Notes: a model not told the origin generated them from the letters alone. Positions 1 through 8,829 are shown, counted from the first letter of the stretch. The stretch is 64,000 bases of DNA from Pseudomonadales bacterium (GCA_019634925.1 JAHCAL010000006.1:62001-126000); one strand, 5' to 3'. Made by a program: numbers and translations.

Positions 1-983
1 CAGGTGTACGGGTGTCCACGCAGTTCGAGCTGCACCGGGCCGAGACTCGGCTGGACCGCGCCCTGCGCCGAGAGCGGCGCGCCCGGTGGGTGGTCGCGGT
101 TTTGCGCCACCCAGTCGGCGTACCGGATCGCGGATGCCGGATACAGGGGCCCGAAGTCCCGGACCAGCATGCGCAGCAGTTCGACGATTCGTGGCGGTAC
201 CGTATCGCCGGAGAGAAAGTCGAGTGGCGTATCGGCGAACTCCGGCATGCGCAGCTCAGGGGTATTCATGTGTTCGACCCAGCGAAACACCCGTGGTGCG
301 CGCCGCTGCATGACGTGCAGCGGATAGGGGTCGCGGCCGAGGTGGGCGAACATCGGTCCCATCAGGGCGAAGTCGGCCGCGCAGGGCAGTCCACCAAGCA
401 GGTACGGGTGATCGGTGAAGTGCGCCTCGAGTGTGTCGAGCAGGTCGAGATAGATCGCGTCGAGCGTCGGGAACAGATCCGGGGTCAGGCCCATCATCGG
501 GCCCTTGCCTTCCATCTGGTCGGCGATGATGCGCCCGTATCGCTCGAGTTCCACGTCGTTGCCCTGGGGTCGGAACGAGCGGCCGAACTCGCGCACCACG
601 AAGTGCAGGTTCTCGCCGGGAAAATGCCAGCGGAAATGCCAGGCAAGGCGCGAGAGCCCGTCCGCCAGCAGTTCGAAGAGGTGCGCGACCAGCCGCTGCC
701 GCGGCGCGGCCGGCAGCCCCGGCGGGTCCGGATGCCGCGACTCTATGAAGTCGAAAATGTCGGTGCTGTCCTGCAGGATGGTGCCGTCCGGCGCTTCCAG
801 CATGGGAATGTGCTTGTTGCCGACGTGGGGCGTGACGTGCTGGCGGAAGCGGGGGGTCGAGGGCAGGTATTCCTCGAAAGGCACGCCTTTCTTGCGCAGA
901 TAGCTGCGCGTCTTGCCCGTGTACAGGGAAGCGTATGCGCCGTACAGACGGTAGGGTGCCGACGTTGTGGATGGCGTGTTCAG
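1..983 (-). CDS. Glutathione S-transferase-like protein (3' end beyond window)
   Basis: The reading frame is open to the window edge (about 327 codons), so the C-terminus is missing. The N-terminus has a thioredoxin-type GST domain: YRLYGAYASLYTGKTRS, then HIPMLEAPDG with the usual cis-proline and LQDST, the glutathione gamma-glutamyl-binding region. A helical C-terminal domain follows. It resembles the 332-residue protein encoded from 1765 on the other strand; both are longer than classical GSTs (about 210 residues). There is no ATG near the natural start. A CTG at 981-983 overlaps the stop of the TetR gene (CTGA) and has GGAG eight bases upstream, so I place the start there with translational coupling. 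The enzyme substrate is unknown. GST conjugation or lyase chemistry is a family-level inference. Confidence 0.75.
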   Translation of the reverse strand, partial: MNTPSTTSAPYRLYGAYASLYTGKTRSYLRKKGVPFEEYLPSTPRFRQHVTPHVGNKHIPMLEAPDGTILQDSTDIFDFIESRHPDPPGLPAAPRQRLVAHLFELLADGLSRLAWHFRWHFPGENLHFVVREFGRSFRPQGNDVELERYGRIIADQMEGKGPMMGLTPDLFPTLDAIYLDLLDTLEAHFTDHPYLLGGLPCAADFALMGPMFAHLGRDPYPLHVMQRRAPRVFRWVEHMNTPELRMPEFADTPLDFLSGDTVPPRIVELLRMLVRDFGPLYPASAIRYADWVAQNRDHPPGAPLSAQGAVQPSLGPVQLELRGHPYT

Positions 984-1627
984 ATCTCGATCTCCAGGTA
1001 ACGCGCGATCATGAGCGTGAGCTCCTGCACCGTGTGATCTTCGGTGGCGCGGCGATTCTCCGAATCGAACAGGGTCATGAGGATGAGGATCTTCGAGACG
1101 TTGGCGATCGCCAGGTAGACCCGCTCGCGATTGATGGTGCGGTGATCGACGAAGCCGCGCGCGAGCAGCAGGTCGGCGACCCTGCTGGCGCCGTGGCGGT
1201 CCATCTCCATGCCCGGACCGATGACCGTCTTGTCCTGGTAGCCTAGTGTCACCAGGGCCTGGAAGAAGCCCTGGTTGCGGCTGATCACGCGACCCATGTT
1301 GCGCACCATGTGCGTCAGCAGTTCGCCGGCGGTCCAGTTCGGGTCCGCGCTGTTGCAGAAGCGGTCCCAGTTCTCGCGACCGCGCTCCATGAAACGCGCT
1401 TCGAGTGCCGTGAAGAAACCGCGCTTGTCCTTGAAACGCTGGTAGAACACACCGACCGAAATGCCCGCGTCCTGAGCGATGTCGGCGATCTTGGCACCGT
1501 CGTAGCCGTCGCGGGCAAACGCCCGAATGCCGGCCTTGATCAGGAGGTCGCGCTTCTCACGGCTGCGCTGCTGCAGCGCGGGGCGCTCAGGGTCGGGTGT
1601 TCCCGGTCGGGTCCTGGATTTGGCCAC
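980..1627 (-). CDS. TetR/AcrR family transcriptional regulator
   Basis: A 215-residue one-component repressor with a GTG start. After a basic N-terminal tail, the helix-turn-helix occupies about residues 25-70 (IADIAQDAGISVGVFYQRF, the classic TetR recognition helix with a Y-x-R/H-F ending). The remaining alpha-helical part is the ligand and dimerisation domain and gives no clue to the inducer. The gene overlaps the GST-like gene downstream by the stop codon and diverges from another GST-like gene. An imperfect inverted repeat at 1671-1688 lies between them and is a plausible operator. A better copy of the same motif lies at 8779-8796, upstream of the acyl-CoA dehydrogenase operon. Confidence 0.9.
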   Translation of the reverse strand: MAKSRTRPGTPDPERPALQQRSREKRDLLIKAGIRAFARDGYDGAKIADIAQDAGISVGVFYQRFKDKRGFFTALEARFMERGRENWDRFCNSADPNWTAGELLTHMVRNMGRVISRNQGFFQALVTLGYQDKTVIGPGMEMDRHGASRVADLLLARGFVDHRTINRERVYLAIANVSKILILMTLFDSENRRATEDHTVQELTLMIARYLEIEI

Positions 1628-1670
1628 TGGCGTCTTGCTCCGCTGCCCGGGGGCGCAGTGATGGATTTAA

Positions 1671-1688
1671 TGTAAATCATAGTTCATA
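1671..1688. promoter_or_regulatory. Candidate TetR operator (imperfect inverted repeat)
   Basis: TGTAAA-N6-TTCATA lies in an AT-rich pocket between the divergent TetR and GST-like genes. The right half matches exactly, and the left half matches 4 of 6, the perfect palindrome TATGAA-N6-TTCATA found at 8779-8796. Position and composition suit an autoregulatory TetR site. This is inferred from sequence alone. Confidence 0.4.
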
Positions 1689-1764
1689 TTAAGGGAAGCC
1701 TCGGCATGCGGCCGGTATCTGTCCGGCCTCGGCTGAGCCTGAAACCGCTGGCACGAGGGGAATC

Positions 1765-2763
1765 ATGGCGGAAATCTATCGCATATTCGGTTCGGAAATG
1801 TCGCCTTATTCTGTGAAGGTGCGATCCTGGTTCCGCTTCAAGGGGGTACCGCACGTCTGGCTGCTGCGCAACGGTGCAACCCGTGCCGAATACGAGCAAC
1901 ACGCGAAGATTCCGATCGTACCGCTCGTGGTGACCCCCGAAGGTCAGGCGCTGCAGGATTCCACGCCGCTGCTCGAGAAGCTCGAAGGCGTCTTTCCGGA
2001 ACCCTCCGTGCACCCGGATGGGCCCACCGAGCGTTTTCTGTCCTGCCTCCTCGAGGAGTTCGGGGACGAGTGGGGCAACAAATGGATGTTCCATTACCGC
2101 TGGGCGCGCCCTGTCGACCAGGAGAGCGCGGCAGGGCGAATTGCGCGGGGCATGGCGCCGATGGCCGAGGAGGCCGCTTTCGCGGCGACCGCGGCGCAGG
2201 TGCGCGCGCGCATGGTCGATCGGGTCTGGTTCGTCGGTTCCAACGCGGGGACCGCACCGCTGATCGAGGCTTCGTTCCTCGCGGCCATCGGCCAGCTCGA
2301 TCTGCACTTCGACCGGCACCGCTACCTGTTCGGCGACCGCCCTGCGTTCGGCGATTTCGGGCTCTGGGGACAGCTCTACTGCGCCTGGACGGACCCGACC
2401 GCCGGTGCGTTGATCGAGGCGCGCGCGCCGCAGCTGCTCGCATGGATCCAGCGCATGCTCTGGCCGCGGGTGGAGGGCGGCTGGGCATCCTGGGCGGAAC
2501 TCGCACCGACGCTTGGGCCGGTGCTGACCGGGCAGGTCGGCGCGCGCTTCATGCCCTGGACCGTCGCCAATGCCGCAGCGATCGCGGCGGGCGTCGAGTC
2601 GTTCAGCGTCGAACTGGACGGCGCACAATGGACACAGAAACCCCAGAAATATCATGCGCGCTCACTCGCCGCCCTGCGCGAGAAATATGCGGCCGTCTCG
2701 GACCGTGCCCCGCTCGATGCCATTCTGGCGCAGACCGGGTGCCTCGACGCACTGCGTGCGTGA
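1765..2763 (+). CDS. Glutathione S-transferase domain protein (long form)
   Basis: A 332-residue protein with an N-terminal thioredoxin-fold GST domain (about residues 1-80): [19 protein letters not shown] holds the active-site loop, VP at 52-53 the cis-proline, and LQDST at 63-67 the glutathione contact. The C-terminal half is helical and longer than in typical GSTs, like its relative at 1-983. The ATG start is clear. It is followed 37 bases later by a Nu-class-type GST gene, so the two probably share a transcript. The physiological substrate cannot be read from the sequence. Detoxification or ether/epoxide cleavage in a catabolic pathway is an inference. Confidence 0.85.
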   Translation: MAEIYRIFGSEMSPYSVKVRSWFRFKGVPHVWLLRNGATRAEYEQHAKIPIVPLVVTPEGQALQDSTPLLEKLEGVFPEPSVHPDGPTERFLSCLLEEFGDEWGNKWMFHYRWARPVDQESAAGRIARGMAPMAEEAAFAATAAQVRARMVDRVWFVGSNAGTAPLIEASFLAAIGQLDLHFDRHRYLFGDRPAFGDFGLWGQLYCAWTDPTAGALIEARAPQLLAWIQRMLWPRVEGGWASWAELAPTLGPVLTGQVGARFMPWTVANAAAIAAGVESFSVELDGAQWTQKPQKYHARSLAALREKYAAVSDRAPLDAILAQTGCLDALRA

Positions 2764-2800
2764 ACGGCGTTCCTCAACAGTTCTGGTCGGGAGACTGACA

Positions 2801-3484
2801 ATGATCGATCTGTACACGGCATCCACACCGAACGGCTGGAAGGCGTCGGTGACTCTGGAGGAGCTCGCACTGCCTTACACGGTACATGCGGTCGACCTCT
2901 CGAAGGGCGAACAGAAGTCCGAGGCTTACCTCGCGATCAATCCCAACGGCCGTATCCCGGCCATCGTCGATCGCGCCAACGGTGACTTCGCCGTGTTCGA
3001 GTCTGGCGCGATCATGATCTACCTCGCGGAGATCGCCGGACAGCTGCTGCCCTCGGACCGCAAGGGGCGCAGCCGGGTCATCCAGTGGCTCATGTTCCAG
3101 ATGAGCGGCATCGGCCCGATGATGGGCCAGGCCAACGTGTTCTATCGCTATTTCCCGGAGAAGATTCCTGCAGCGATCTCCCGCTACCAGAACGAGAGCC
3201 GGCGCCTCTTCGAAGTGCTGGATCGCCGGCTCGGCCAGAGCGAATGGCTGGCGGACGACTATTCGATCGCCGACATCGCCAACTGGTGCTGGGTGCGTAC
3301 CTACAAGTGGTCGGGCGTCGAGGCCGACGACCTGGTGAACCTCAAGCGCTGGCGCGACGCGATTCGTGATCGCCCCGCCGTGCAGCGGGGCATCGAGGTG
3401 CCCGTGCGGGTGGCGAATCTCGAGCAGGACCCGGCTGCCGCACAGGCGTTCGCCGAGCGGGCGCGCAACTCCGTACAGCGCTGA
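2801..3484 (+). CDS. Nu-class glutathione S-transferase / disulfide reductase (YfcG-like)
   Basis: A 227-residue cytosolic GST. The N-terminal domain carries [14 protein letters not shown] (residues about 8-21), [11 protein letters not shown] with the cis-proline, and [11 protein letters not shown]. These are hallmarks of the YfcG/YghU (Nu) class, which binds two glutathiones and reduces disulfides. The C-terminal helical domain is complete. I chose ATG 2801 because the upstream in-frame extension overlaps the preceding gene and lies before the GST fold. Its neighbour upstream is another GST-like gene in the same orientation. It may act in redox protection or in glutathione-dependent breakdown of a metabolite. 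Confidence 0.88.
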   Translation: MIDLYTASTPNGWKASVTLEELALPYTVHAVDLSKGEQKSEAYLAINPNGRIPAIVDRANGDFAVFESGAIMIYLAEIAGQLLPSDRKGRSRVIQWLMFQMSGIGPMMGQANVFYRYFPEKIPAAISRYQNESRRLFEVLDRRLGQSEWLADDYSIADIANWCWVRTYKWSGVEADDLVNLKRWRDAIRDRPAVQRGIEVPVRVANLEQDPAAAQAFAERARNSVQR

Positions 3485-3548
3485 CCGGACGCACCTGGGC
3501 TGGATCGCGCTTGCGGCGCCGCGACCGGGGCATTAGAGTCTTTCAAAA

Positions 3549-3566
3549 TATGAACATGAATATTTG
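3549..3566. promoter_or_regulatory. AT-rich promoter pocket with TATGAA half-site
   Basis: The 204-base gap between the GST gene and the MFS gene is GC-rich except for about 40 bases of A/T around 3540-3575. This pocket contains one TATGAA half-site and the direct repeat ATGAAC-ATGAAT. It resembles the TetR-type motif seen at 1671 and 8779, but only one half matches. It is probably the promoter/operator of the transporter-sulfatase operon; support is weak. Confidence 0.3.
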
Positions 3567-3688
3567 TTTTTAAAATTGGCTGGGGACGCTCGAGTTGCGC
3601 GGCTCGAGCGTCGGCAGGGGGAGGCAATCGTGAACGACCGAGGCGTGCCCGGCAGCGGGCGGCAAGGCTGACGGCGGCACGCAGTTTC

Positions 3689-5182
3689 ATGCAAAACCGC
3701 ATCACATCCAACGACGCCGGCGCAGTTCTCGCCAGGCGCACGATCTGGACCCACGGTCTCCTCGCGCTGCCGCTATCGGTCATCGGCTATCCGCTCAACA
3801 TCTGGATTCCGCCGCACTATGCAGGGACGCTCGGCCTGCCGCTGGCCACGCTCGGGCTGATCATCATGCTCGCGCGGCTGACCGACGTGATCACGGATCC
3901 GCTGATCGGTGAACTGTCGGATCGTACGCGGGGCCGGTTCGGCCGGCGCAAGCCCTACATCGTGCTCGGTACGCCGCTCATGATGCTCGGCGCCTGGTGC
4001 CTGTTCGTGCCGCCGTCCGATGCGGGGCTCGTCTACTTCCTGGTCTGGCTCAGCCTGTTCTTCCTCGGCAGCACGCTGATCCAGCTGCCGCATGCCGCCT
4101 GGGGCGCGGAGCTGTCTCCGGACTATCACCAGCGCTCGCGGGTGACCGCGGCGCGTGAGTTCTACGTCCTCGGGGGCCTGATGGCGGCGGCGGCCGTCCC
4201 GCTGGTGGTGGAGGTCATGGCCGGCCGCGGGCTCTCCCTGTCCGGCGCGCTTGCCCACGGCTGGCAGCAGTTCCTCGCGCTGTTCCCCTCCAGCACGCCG
4301 CGCGAGGCGCTCGAACCGGTCGCCGCGGTCGCGCGCGCCGCCATGACCGGCCCGGTGCTGGTCGGTCTTGCCTGGCTCATCGTACTGCTCCTGCCGATCT
4401 GTGCCCTGGCGGTGCTCACCGTCCGCGAGCCCGAAGCACCGCCGCGCCAGCGGATTCCGCTGCGTGAAGGGGCGCGTCACCTGTGGCGCAACGGCCCGAT
4501 GAAGCGCATCCTGCTGATCACGCTGCTGGTGCATTTCGGCGAGTCGTTCCGCAACGCCGTCTCGGTGTTCTTCATCCGCGACATCGTCGGTATCGGCACG
4601 ATCGGCAGCGTGTACTTCATGTATTTCGCGGCCGGGATCGCGGCGATCCCGTTCTGGCTCTGGCTGGGACGCAAGGTCGGCAAGCACCGCGCGTTCGTCG
4701 GCACGCTGGTCGTGGTCGGACTGGTTAGCGCGGCGAACTTTCCGCTCGAGCAGGGCGATCATGAACTGTTCTTCATGCTGTTCCTGCTCAAGGGCTTCTG
4801 CTTCGGGGGGCTGCAGTTTCTGCCGCTGGCGATGCTGGCGGACGTGGTCGACGTCGACAGCCTGCGCAGCGGCGGCCGACGGGCGGGTACCTATTTCGCC
4901 CTGGTGGGGATGATGGTGAAGCTCGCCATCGCGTTCGGCACCGGATCCTCGCTGATCGTGGTCGGCGCGCTCGGCTTCGATGCCGCGACCGGCCTCGCCG
5001 GCAGCACCGACGCCGGCGTGCTCGCGCTCAGGATCGGCTACACGATCGGACCGTTACTGTTCTACGGATCGGCGCTCTGGCTGATCTGGACTTATCCGTT
5101 GACGCCGGAGCGACACGCGCGTCTGCGCGCGCGTGTCGAGCGGCGTATCCAGCGGATCGCGGCACGGGAGGCAGCGAGATGA
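3689..5182 (+). CDS. MFS transporter of the glycoside-pentoside-hexuronide (MelB-like) type
   Basis: A 497-residue inner-membrane protein with about 12 hydrophobic segments. The segment DVITDPLIGELSDRTRGRFG followed by RRKPYI matches the conserved loop 2-3 of the MFS_2 / GPH cation-symporter family. The family moves sugars, glycosides or related organic solutes with Na+ or H+. Its stop overlaps the start of a sulfatase gene (ATGA at 5179-5182), so the two are translationally coupled. This suggests uptake of a sulfated compound or export/import of the desulfated product. The exact substrate is not deducible. Confidence 0.88.
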   Translation: MQNRITSNDAGAVLARRTIWTHGLLALPLSVIGYPLNIWIPPHYAGTLGLPLATLGLIIMLARLTDVITDPLIGELSDRTRGRFGRRKPYIVLGTPLMMLGAWCLFVPPSDAGLVYFLVWLSLFFLGSTLIQLPHAAWGAELSPDYHQRSRVTAAREFYVLGGLMAAAAVPLVVEVMAGRGLSLSGALAHGWQQFLALFPSSTPREALEPVAAVARAAMTGPVLVGLAWLIVLLLPICALAVLTVREPEAPPRQRIPLREGARHLWRNGPMKRILLITLLVHFGESFRNAVSVFFIRDIVGIGTIGSVYFMYFAAGIAAIPFWLWLGRKVGKHRAFVGTLVVVGLVSAANFPLEQGDHELFFMLFLLKGFCFGGLQFLPLAMLADVVDVDSLRSGGRRAGTYFALVGMMVKLAIAFGTGSSLIVVGALGFDAATGLAGSTDAGVLALRIGYTIGPLLFYGSALWLIWTYPLTPERHARLRARVERRIQRIAAREAAR

Positions 5183-6777
5183 TCGATGGAAGCAGCTGGA
5201 AACGGGCTCTGTGCGGCTTCGCGCTCATGCTGGCGGGCGATGCGGGCGCCGGCCCGATGCCCTGGCAGGCGGGGCCGTCGGAAGCGACGGCAGGGCCGGG
5301 TGTCCGTGGGCCCAACGTCGTGGTGATCCTGGCCGACGACCTGGGGTTCAATGACGTCAGCTTCTACAATGGCGGGGCGGCCGACGGAACGCTCGAGACG
5401 CCGTCGATCGACGCGATCGCCCGTGGCGGCGTCGCATTCGACGCGGGCTATGCGGGCAACGCCGTCTGCGCGGCGTCCCGGGCCATGCTGCTGACCGGCC
5501 GCTACTCGACCCGGTTCGGATTCGAGTTCACCCCGACGCCTGACGGCATGTCGGCCAACGTGGCGGCGAGCTACGAAGCGGGACCCTTCCTGCGCAAGCC
5601 GATCCGGCATGAGGTCGACCCGGGCGCCGTACTGCCGTACGACAGTCTCGGCATGCCGCCCGAGGAGATCACGATCGCCGAGACATTGCGCGATGCCGGC
5701 TACCACACCGTGCATATCGGCAAATGGCATCTCGGGCGCGAGGCACGATTCAGGCCGGAAGCGCAGGGCTTTGCCGAAACCCTGACCAAGGAAGGTGTGC
5801 TGTTCGCCCGCGAGGATCATCCGGAAGTGATCAACGCGCGCCTGGAATTCGATCCGATCGACCAGTTCCTGTGGCGCCAGGGCGGATTGGAGCATCGGTT
5901 CAACGGCGGGGCGCCGTTCGACTCCACCGAGTACCTGACCGACTGGTACACGGACGAGGCGGTCCGTGTGATCGAGAACAACCGGCACCGGCCGTTCTTC
6001 CTCTACCTGGCGCACTGGGCGGTGCATACGCCGCTGCAGGCGCACCGCGACGACTACGCGGCGCTCGCGCACATCGAGGACCACAGGCTGCGGGTCTATG
6101 CCGCGATGATCCGCGGCCTCGACCGCAGCGTCGGTCGGATACTGGCGGCATTGAAGGATAACGGGCTCGACGACAATACCCTGGTGATCTTCACGAGCGA
6201 CAACGGCGGCGCGCACTATCTTGGGCTGCCACGGGTCAACCATCCGTTCCGTGGCTGGAAGCTCACGCATTTCGAGGGCGGCGTAAGGGTGCCGTTCTTC
6301 ATGCGCTGGCCGGCCGGACTTCCGCAGGGTACCCGGTATCCGCACCCCGTATCCCATCTCGATGTTTTCGCGACGGCAGCGGCAGCGGCCGGCGTCGCGC
6401 TCCCCGATGATCGTGTGGTGGACGGGATCGACCTGCTGGGCCTGGTGCGAGGCGATCATGGGCGCGGACCCGATCGTGCATTGTTCTGGCGCCAGGGCCA
6501 CCTGCGCGCGGTGCAGCATGAGGGCTGGAAGCTCATTCGAGCGGAAAGACCCGCTCGACGCTGGCTGTTCGACATGCGGGCGGACCCGACGGAGCAGAAC
6601 GACCTGGCGGCCGTTCATCCGGAACGGGTCGCGGCGCTCGAGGCACTGATCGCCGCGCATGATACCGAGCAGGCGCCGCCGGCCTGGCCGTCACGCGCCG
6701 AAACGCCGGTGTCGATCGACATCACGCTGGAGGACCCGCAATCGCCGGACGACGAGTACACCTACTGGCCCAACTGA
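5179..6777 (+). CDS. Arylsulfatase-family sulfatase (type I, exported)
   Basis: A 532-residue alkaline-phosphatase-superfamily sulfatase. The N-terminus looks like a short signal sequence, and the catalytic domain starts at VVILADDLGFND (metal-binding DD). The formylglycine motif reads CAASR within NAVCAASRAMLLTGRY. The canonical motif is C-x-P-x-R, so proline is replaced by alanine here. HIGKWHLG and FTSDNGG, further metal and sulfate-binding motifs, are intact. It is related along its length to the sulfatase at 21518-23176 (both share FGFEFTPT and HTPLQA). The coupled MFS gene upstream suggests a joint role in using a sulfate ester. It should be active if the maturase accepts the alanine variant. 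Confidence 0.92.
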   Translation: MIDGSSWKRALCGFALMLAGDAGAGPMPWQAGPSEATAGPGVRGPNVVVILADDLGFNDVSFYNGGAADGTLETPSIDAIARGGVAFDAGYAGNAVCAASRAMLLTGRYSTRFGFEFTPTPDGMSANVAASYEAGPFLRKPIRHEVDPGAVLPYDSLGMPPEEITIAETLRDAGYHTVHIGKWHLGREARFRPEAQGFAETLTKEGVLFAREDHPEVINARLEFDPIDQFLWRQGGLEHRFNGGAPFDSTEYLTDWYTDEAVRVIENNRHRPFFLYLAHWAVHTPLQAHRDDYAALAHIEDHRLRVYAAMIRGLDRSVGRILAALKDNGLDDNTLVIFTSDNGGAHYLGLPRVNHPFRGWKLTHFEGGVRVPFFMRWPAGLPQGTRYPHPVSHLDVFATAAAAAGVALPDDRVVDGIDLLGLVRGDHGRGPDRALFWRQGHLRAVQHEGWKLIRAERPARRWLFDMRADPTEQNDLAAVHPERVAALEALIAAHDTEQAPPAWPSRAETPVSIDITLEDPQSPDDEYTYWPN

Positions 6778-6807
6778 CGGGCCCGCATCCGCACGGCTGC
6801 GAGCCCG
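6778..6807. terminator. Possible hairpin terminator between convergent genes
   Basis: CGGGC at 6778-6782 pairs with GCCCG at 6803-6807, with an inner GCA/TGC pairing. It lies directly after the sulfatase stop, in the 46-base gap to the convergent acyl-CoA dehydrogenase gene. There is no T-tract, so termination is only a possibility. Confidence 0.3.
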
Positions 6808-6823
6808 GCGCCTGGTGGGCCGT

Positions 6824-8035
6824 TCAGAGCGCGGCCCGGATGGTCTGGCGGCCGAGCTGGGACATGTGCACCTCGTCGGGGCCGTCGGCGATCCGGCAGT
6901 AGCGGCTGGTCAGGTAAATACGGCTGATCGGTGTATCCTCGGTCACGCCCATGCCGCCGTGCGCCTGCAGCGCACGATCGGCGACGCGCTGGCACATCTC
7001 GGGTGCGACGATCTTGACCATCGAGATGTAGTCGCGCGCACCCTTCGCGCCATACCGATCCATGCGATCGGCGGCAGCCAGAACCAGCAGGCGGCACTGC
7101 TCGATCTCGCAGCGCGAGCGTGCGATGTCGTGCTGGATGCTGGTCTTGTCTGCAAGCTTCTCACCGAACGCGACGCGCGACTCGACACGCCGGCACATGA
7201 GATCGAGGCAGCGCTGTGCCATGCCGACGAACATCATGGCGTACTGGAATCGACCCGGCCCGAGTCGTCCCTGCGCGATCTCGAAACCGCGGCCTTCGCC
7301 GGCGATCAGGTTCTCCACGGGTACCCGCACGTTGTCGTACCGGACTTCGGCATGACCACCGGGCGAGTGGACGTTGCTGAACACCCGGAGTGGTCGCTCG
7401 AGGACGACGCCGGTTGTGTCGAGCGGCACCAGGATCATCGAGAAGCGCTGGTGGCGAGGCGCCTCCGGATTGCTGCGGCCCATCACCACGAGCAGCCTGC
7501 AGTTCGGGTTGTAGGCGTTTGAGGTGAACCACTTGCGGCCGTTGATGACGTACTCGTCACCGTCACGGACGATCGTGGTCTCGAGGTTCGATGCGTCCGA
7601 GGAAGCGACCGCCGGCTCGGTCATCGAGAACGCGGAACGGATCCGGCCGTCGAGCAGGGGTTCGAGCCACTGGCGCTTCTGCTGCTCGCTGCCGTAACGC
7701 GCAAGCACTTCCATGTTGCCGCGGTCCGGTGCACTGCAGTTGAACACCTCCTGCGCCCAGGGCACCTGGCACATGACCTCCATGATCGGCGCGAACTCGA
7801 GATTGGAGAGGCCCGGGCTGTGTTCCTCATACTCCCTGGGCAGGAACCAGTTCCAGATCCCTGCGGCCTTGGCCCGGGATTTAAGATCCTCGAACCACGG
7901 TGGATACATCCAGGCGTTCTCGGGATTCTCCACCCAGTGTGCGTATTCGAGTTCACGCGGAAAGACATGCTCCGCCATGAAGCCCTGCACGCGGGCGCGC
8001 AGTTCCAGCACCCGGTCACTGTATTCGAAACTCAT
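6824..8035 (-). CDS. Acyl-CoA dehydrogenase family protein
   Basis: A 403-residue FAD enzyme with the three-part acyl-CoA dehydrogenase fold. The N-terminal helical domain runs to about residue 120. The middle beta-domain carries FSMTEPAVASSDASN and KWFTSNAYNP (FAD/acyl binding). In the C-terminal helical domain, QAHGGMGVTEDTP is the conserved FAD-binding block. The start MSFEYSDRV was chosen because upstream in-frame codons fall inside the preceding gene. It is four bases downstream of the DsbA-like gene, so the two are co-transcribed. It resembles dehydrogenases of branched or cyclic acyl-CoAs in catabolic clusters; the chain specificity is unknown. Confidence 0.9.
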   Translation of the reverse strand: MSFEYSDRVLELRARVQGFMAEHVFPRELEYAHWVENPENAWMYPPWFEDLKSRAKAAGIWNWFLPREYEEHSPGLSNLEFAPIMEVMCQVPWAQEVFNCSAPDRGNMEVLARYGSEQQKRQWLEPLLDGRIRSAFSMTEPAVASSDASNLETTIVRDGDEYVINGRKWFTSNAYNPNCRLLVVMGRSNPEAPRHQRFSMILVPLDTTGVVLERPLRVFSNVHSPGGHAEVRYDNVRVPVENLIAGEGRGFEIAQGRLGPGRFQYAMMFVGMAQRCLDLMCRRVESRVAFGEKLADKTSIQHDIARSRCEIEQCRLLVLAAADRMDRYGAKGARDYISMVKIVAPEMCQRVADRALQAHGGMGVTEDTPISRIYLTSRYCRIADGPDEVHMSQLGRQTIRAAL

Positions 8036-8039
8036 GTTT

Positions 8040-8699
8040 TCACGCTTCCTGCAATCCGTGCTGCCGTAGCCGCCAGAGCAATACGTCGAGCCGATCCTGG
8101 CCGAAGAACGGCTCGCCGTGGAACACACAGGTCGGTACGCCCCAGTGGCCCGCCGCCGTCAAGGCGGCTTGGTTGTCTGCGATGATCCGCTCCATCCGGT
8201 CTGCCTCGGCGGCAATCGTTGCGTCGAGTTCCGCGAGGTCGAGACCTGCGCGTGCGGCGGCCTGTGCGAACGCAACACCCTGGTCCCAGTCCGTGGTGGT
8301 CCAGATCAGGGCGGCCGCCTCGTTGGCGAACTCGATGCCGCGACCGCGTTCCTCGGCGGCCACGCCGAGCCGGGTCAGGCGATGGATATAGGGCTGGACC
8401 GCCGCAGTGTGTGGTCGCCCGTCGGGGCCACGCGTCTGGATGACCGGGTCGGGGTTCGCCCACTGGAACGGGAGCCCCAGGAACTCCGCGACCCGGAAGA
8501 CGTCCTTCCGGAAGTACCCGAACCAGAGCGGATTCTGGCGCTCGAAGAAGTCAGGCGTACGCACCGCGATGGGGTAGACCGGTCGGAAGCGCACCTCGAG
8601 GCGGTAACGTCGTTTCCAGTCCGCCAGGCGCGGCGTGGCGAGATATGACCAGGGGCTGCGGAAGCTCCAGAATACGTCGATCGCAAGCGGTTCGCTCAT
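8040..8699 (-). CDS. 2-hydroxychromene-2-carboxylate isomerase / DsbA-kappa GST family
   Basis: A 219-residue DsbA-fold protein. FWSFRSPWSYLA at residues 10-21 is the kappa-GST/HCCA-isomerase active-site loop, with SPWSY replacing the CxxC of true DsbA, and GVPTCVFHGEPFFGQDRLD near the C-terminus holds the cis-proline region. Family members bind glutathione and isomerise 2-hydroxychromene-2-carboxylate in naphthalene degradation. Here the partner is an acyl-CoA dehydrogenase four bases downstream, so the true substrate may be another ring-cleavage intermediate. A strong ribosome site (GGGGAAGGA) precedes the ATG, and five 9-base tandem repeats lie just upstream. Confidence 0.87.
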   Translation of the reverse strand: MSEPLAIDVFWSFRSPWSYLATPRLADWKRRYRLEVRFRPVYPIAVRTPDFFERQNPLWFGYFRKDVFRVAEFLGLPFQWANPDPVIQTRGPDGRPHTAAVQPYIHRLTRLGVAAEERGRGIEFANEAAALIWTTTDWDQGVAFAQAAARAGLDLAELDATIAAEADRMERIIADNQAALTAAGHWGVPTCVFHGEPFFGQDRLDVLLWRLRQHGLQEA

Positions 8700-8712
8700 G
8701 CTGCCGGTCCTT

Positions 8713-8757
8713 CCCCGATGGCCCCGATGGCCCCGATGGCCCCGATGGCCCCGATGG
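8713..8757. repeat. Five perfect 9-bp tandem repeats in the leader of the DsbA-like gene
   Basis: CCCCGATGG is repeated five times without a mismatch. The array starts 14 bases upstream of the start codon of the gene read leftwards, between the ribosome site and the probable operator at 8779-8796. Translation across it in the gene's frame is not possible, so it acts at DNA or RNA level if at all. Perfect identity suggests slippage. Confidence 0.9.
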
Positions 8758-8778
8758 TGCGGCAGATGGTAGCACGAA

Positions 8779-8796
8779 TATGAATGCTAGTTCATA
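8779..8796. promoter_or_regulatory. Candidate TetR operator (perfect 6+6 palindrome)
   Basis: TATGAATGCTAGTTCATA is a perfect inverted repeat TATGAA-N6-TTCATA in an AT-rich patch of an otherwise GC-rich region. It lies upstream of the DsbA-like/acyl-CoA dehydrogenase operon. The same motif in degenerate form lies next to the TetR gene at 980-1627, which makes that regulator the best candidate to bind here. Confidence 0.5.
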
Positions 8797-8829
8797 GTCC
8801 GGCGTCGCGTCGACGATCGGCAGGCCCGC

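Noticed and set aside
2570..2800. N-terminal extension of the Nu-class GST
   Set aside because: It overlaps the preceding GST-like gene in another frame; the GST fold begins at ATG 2801.
8551..8775. The 9-bp repeats as a coding SGP repeat
   Set aside because: The frame carrying it is not that of the DsbA-like gene and has no ribosome site or protein similarity.
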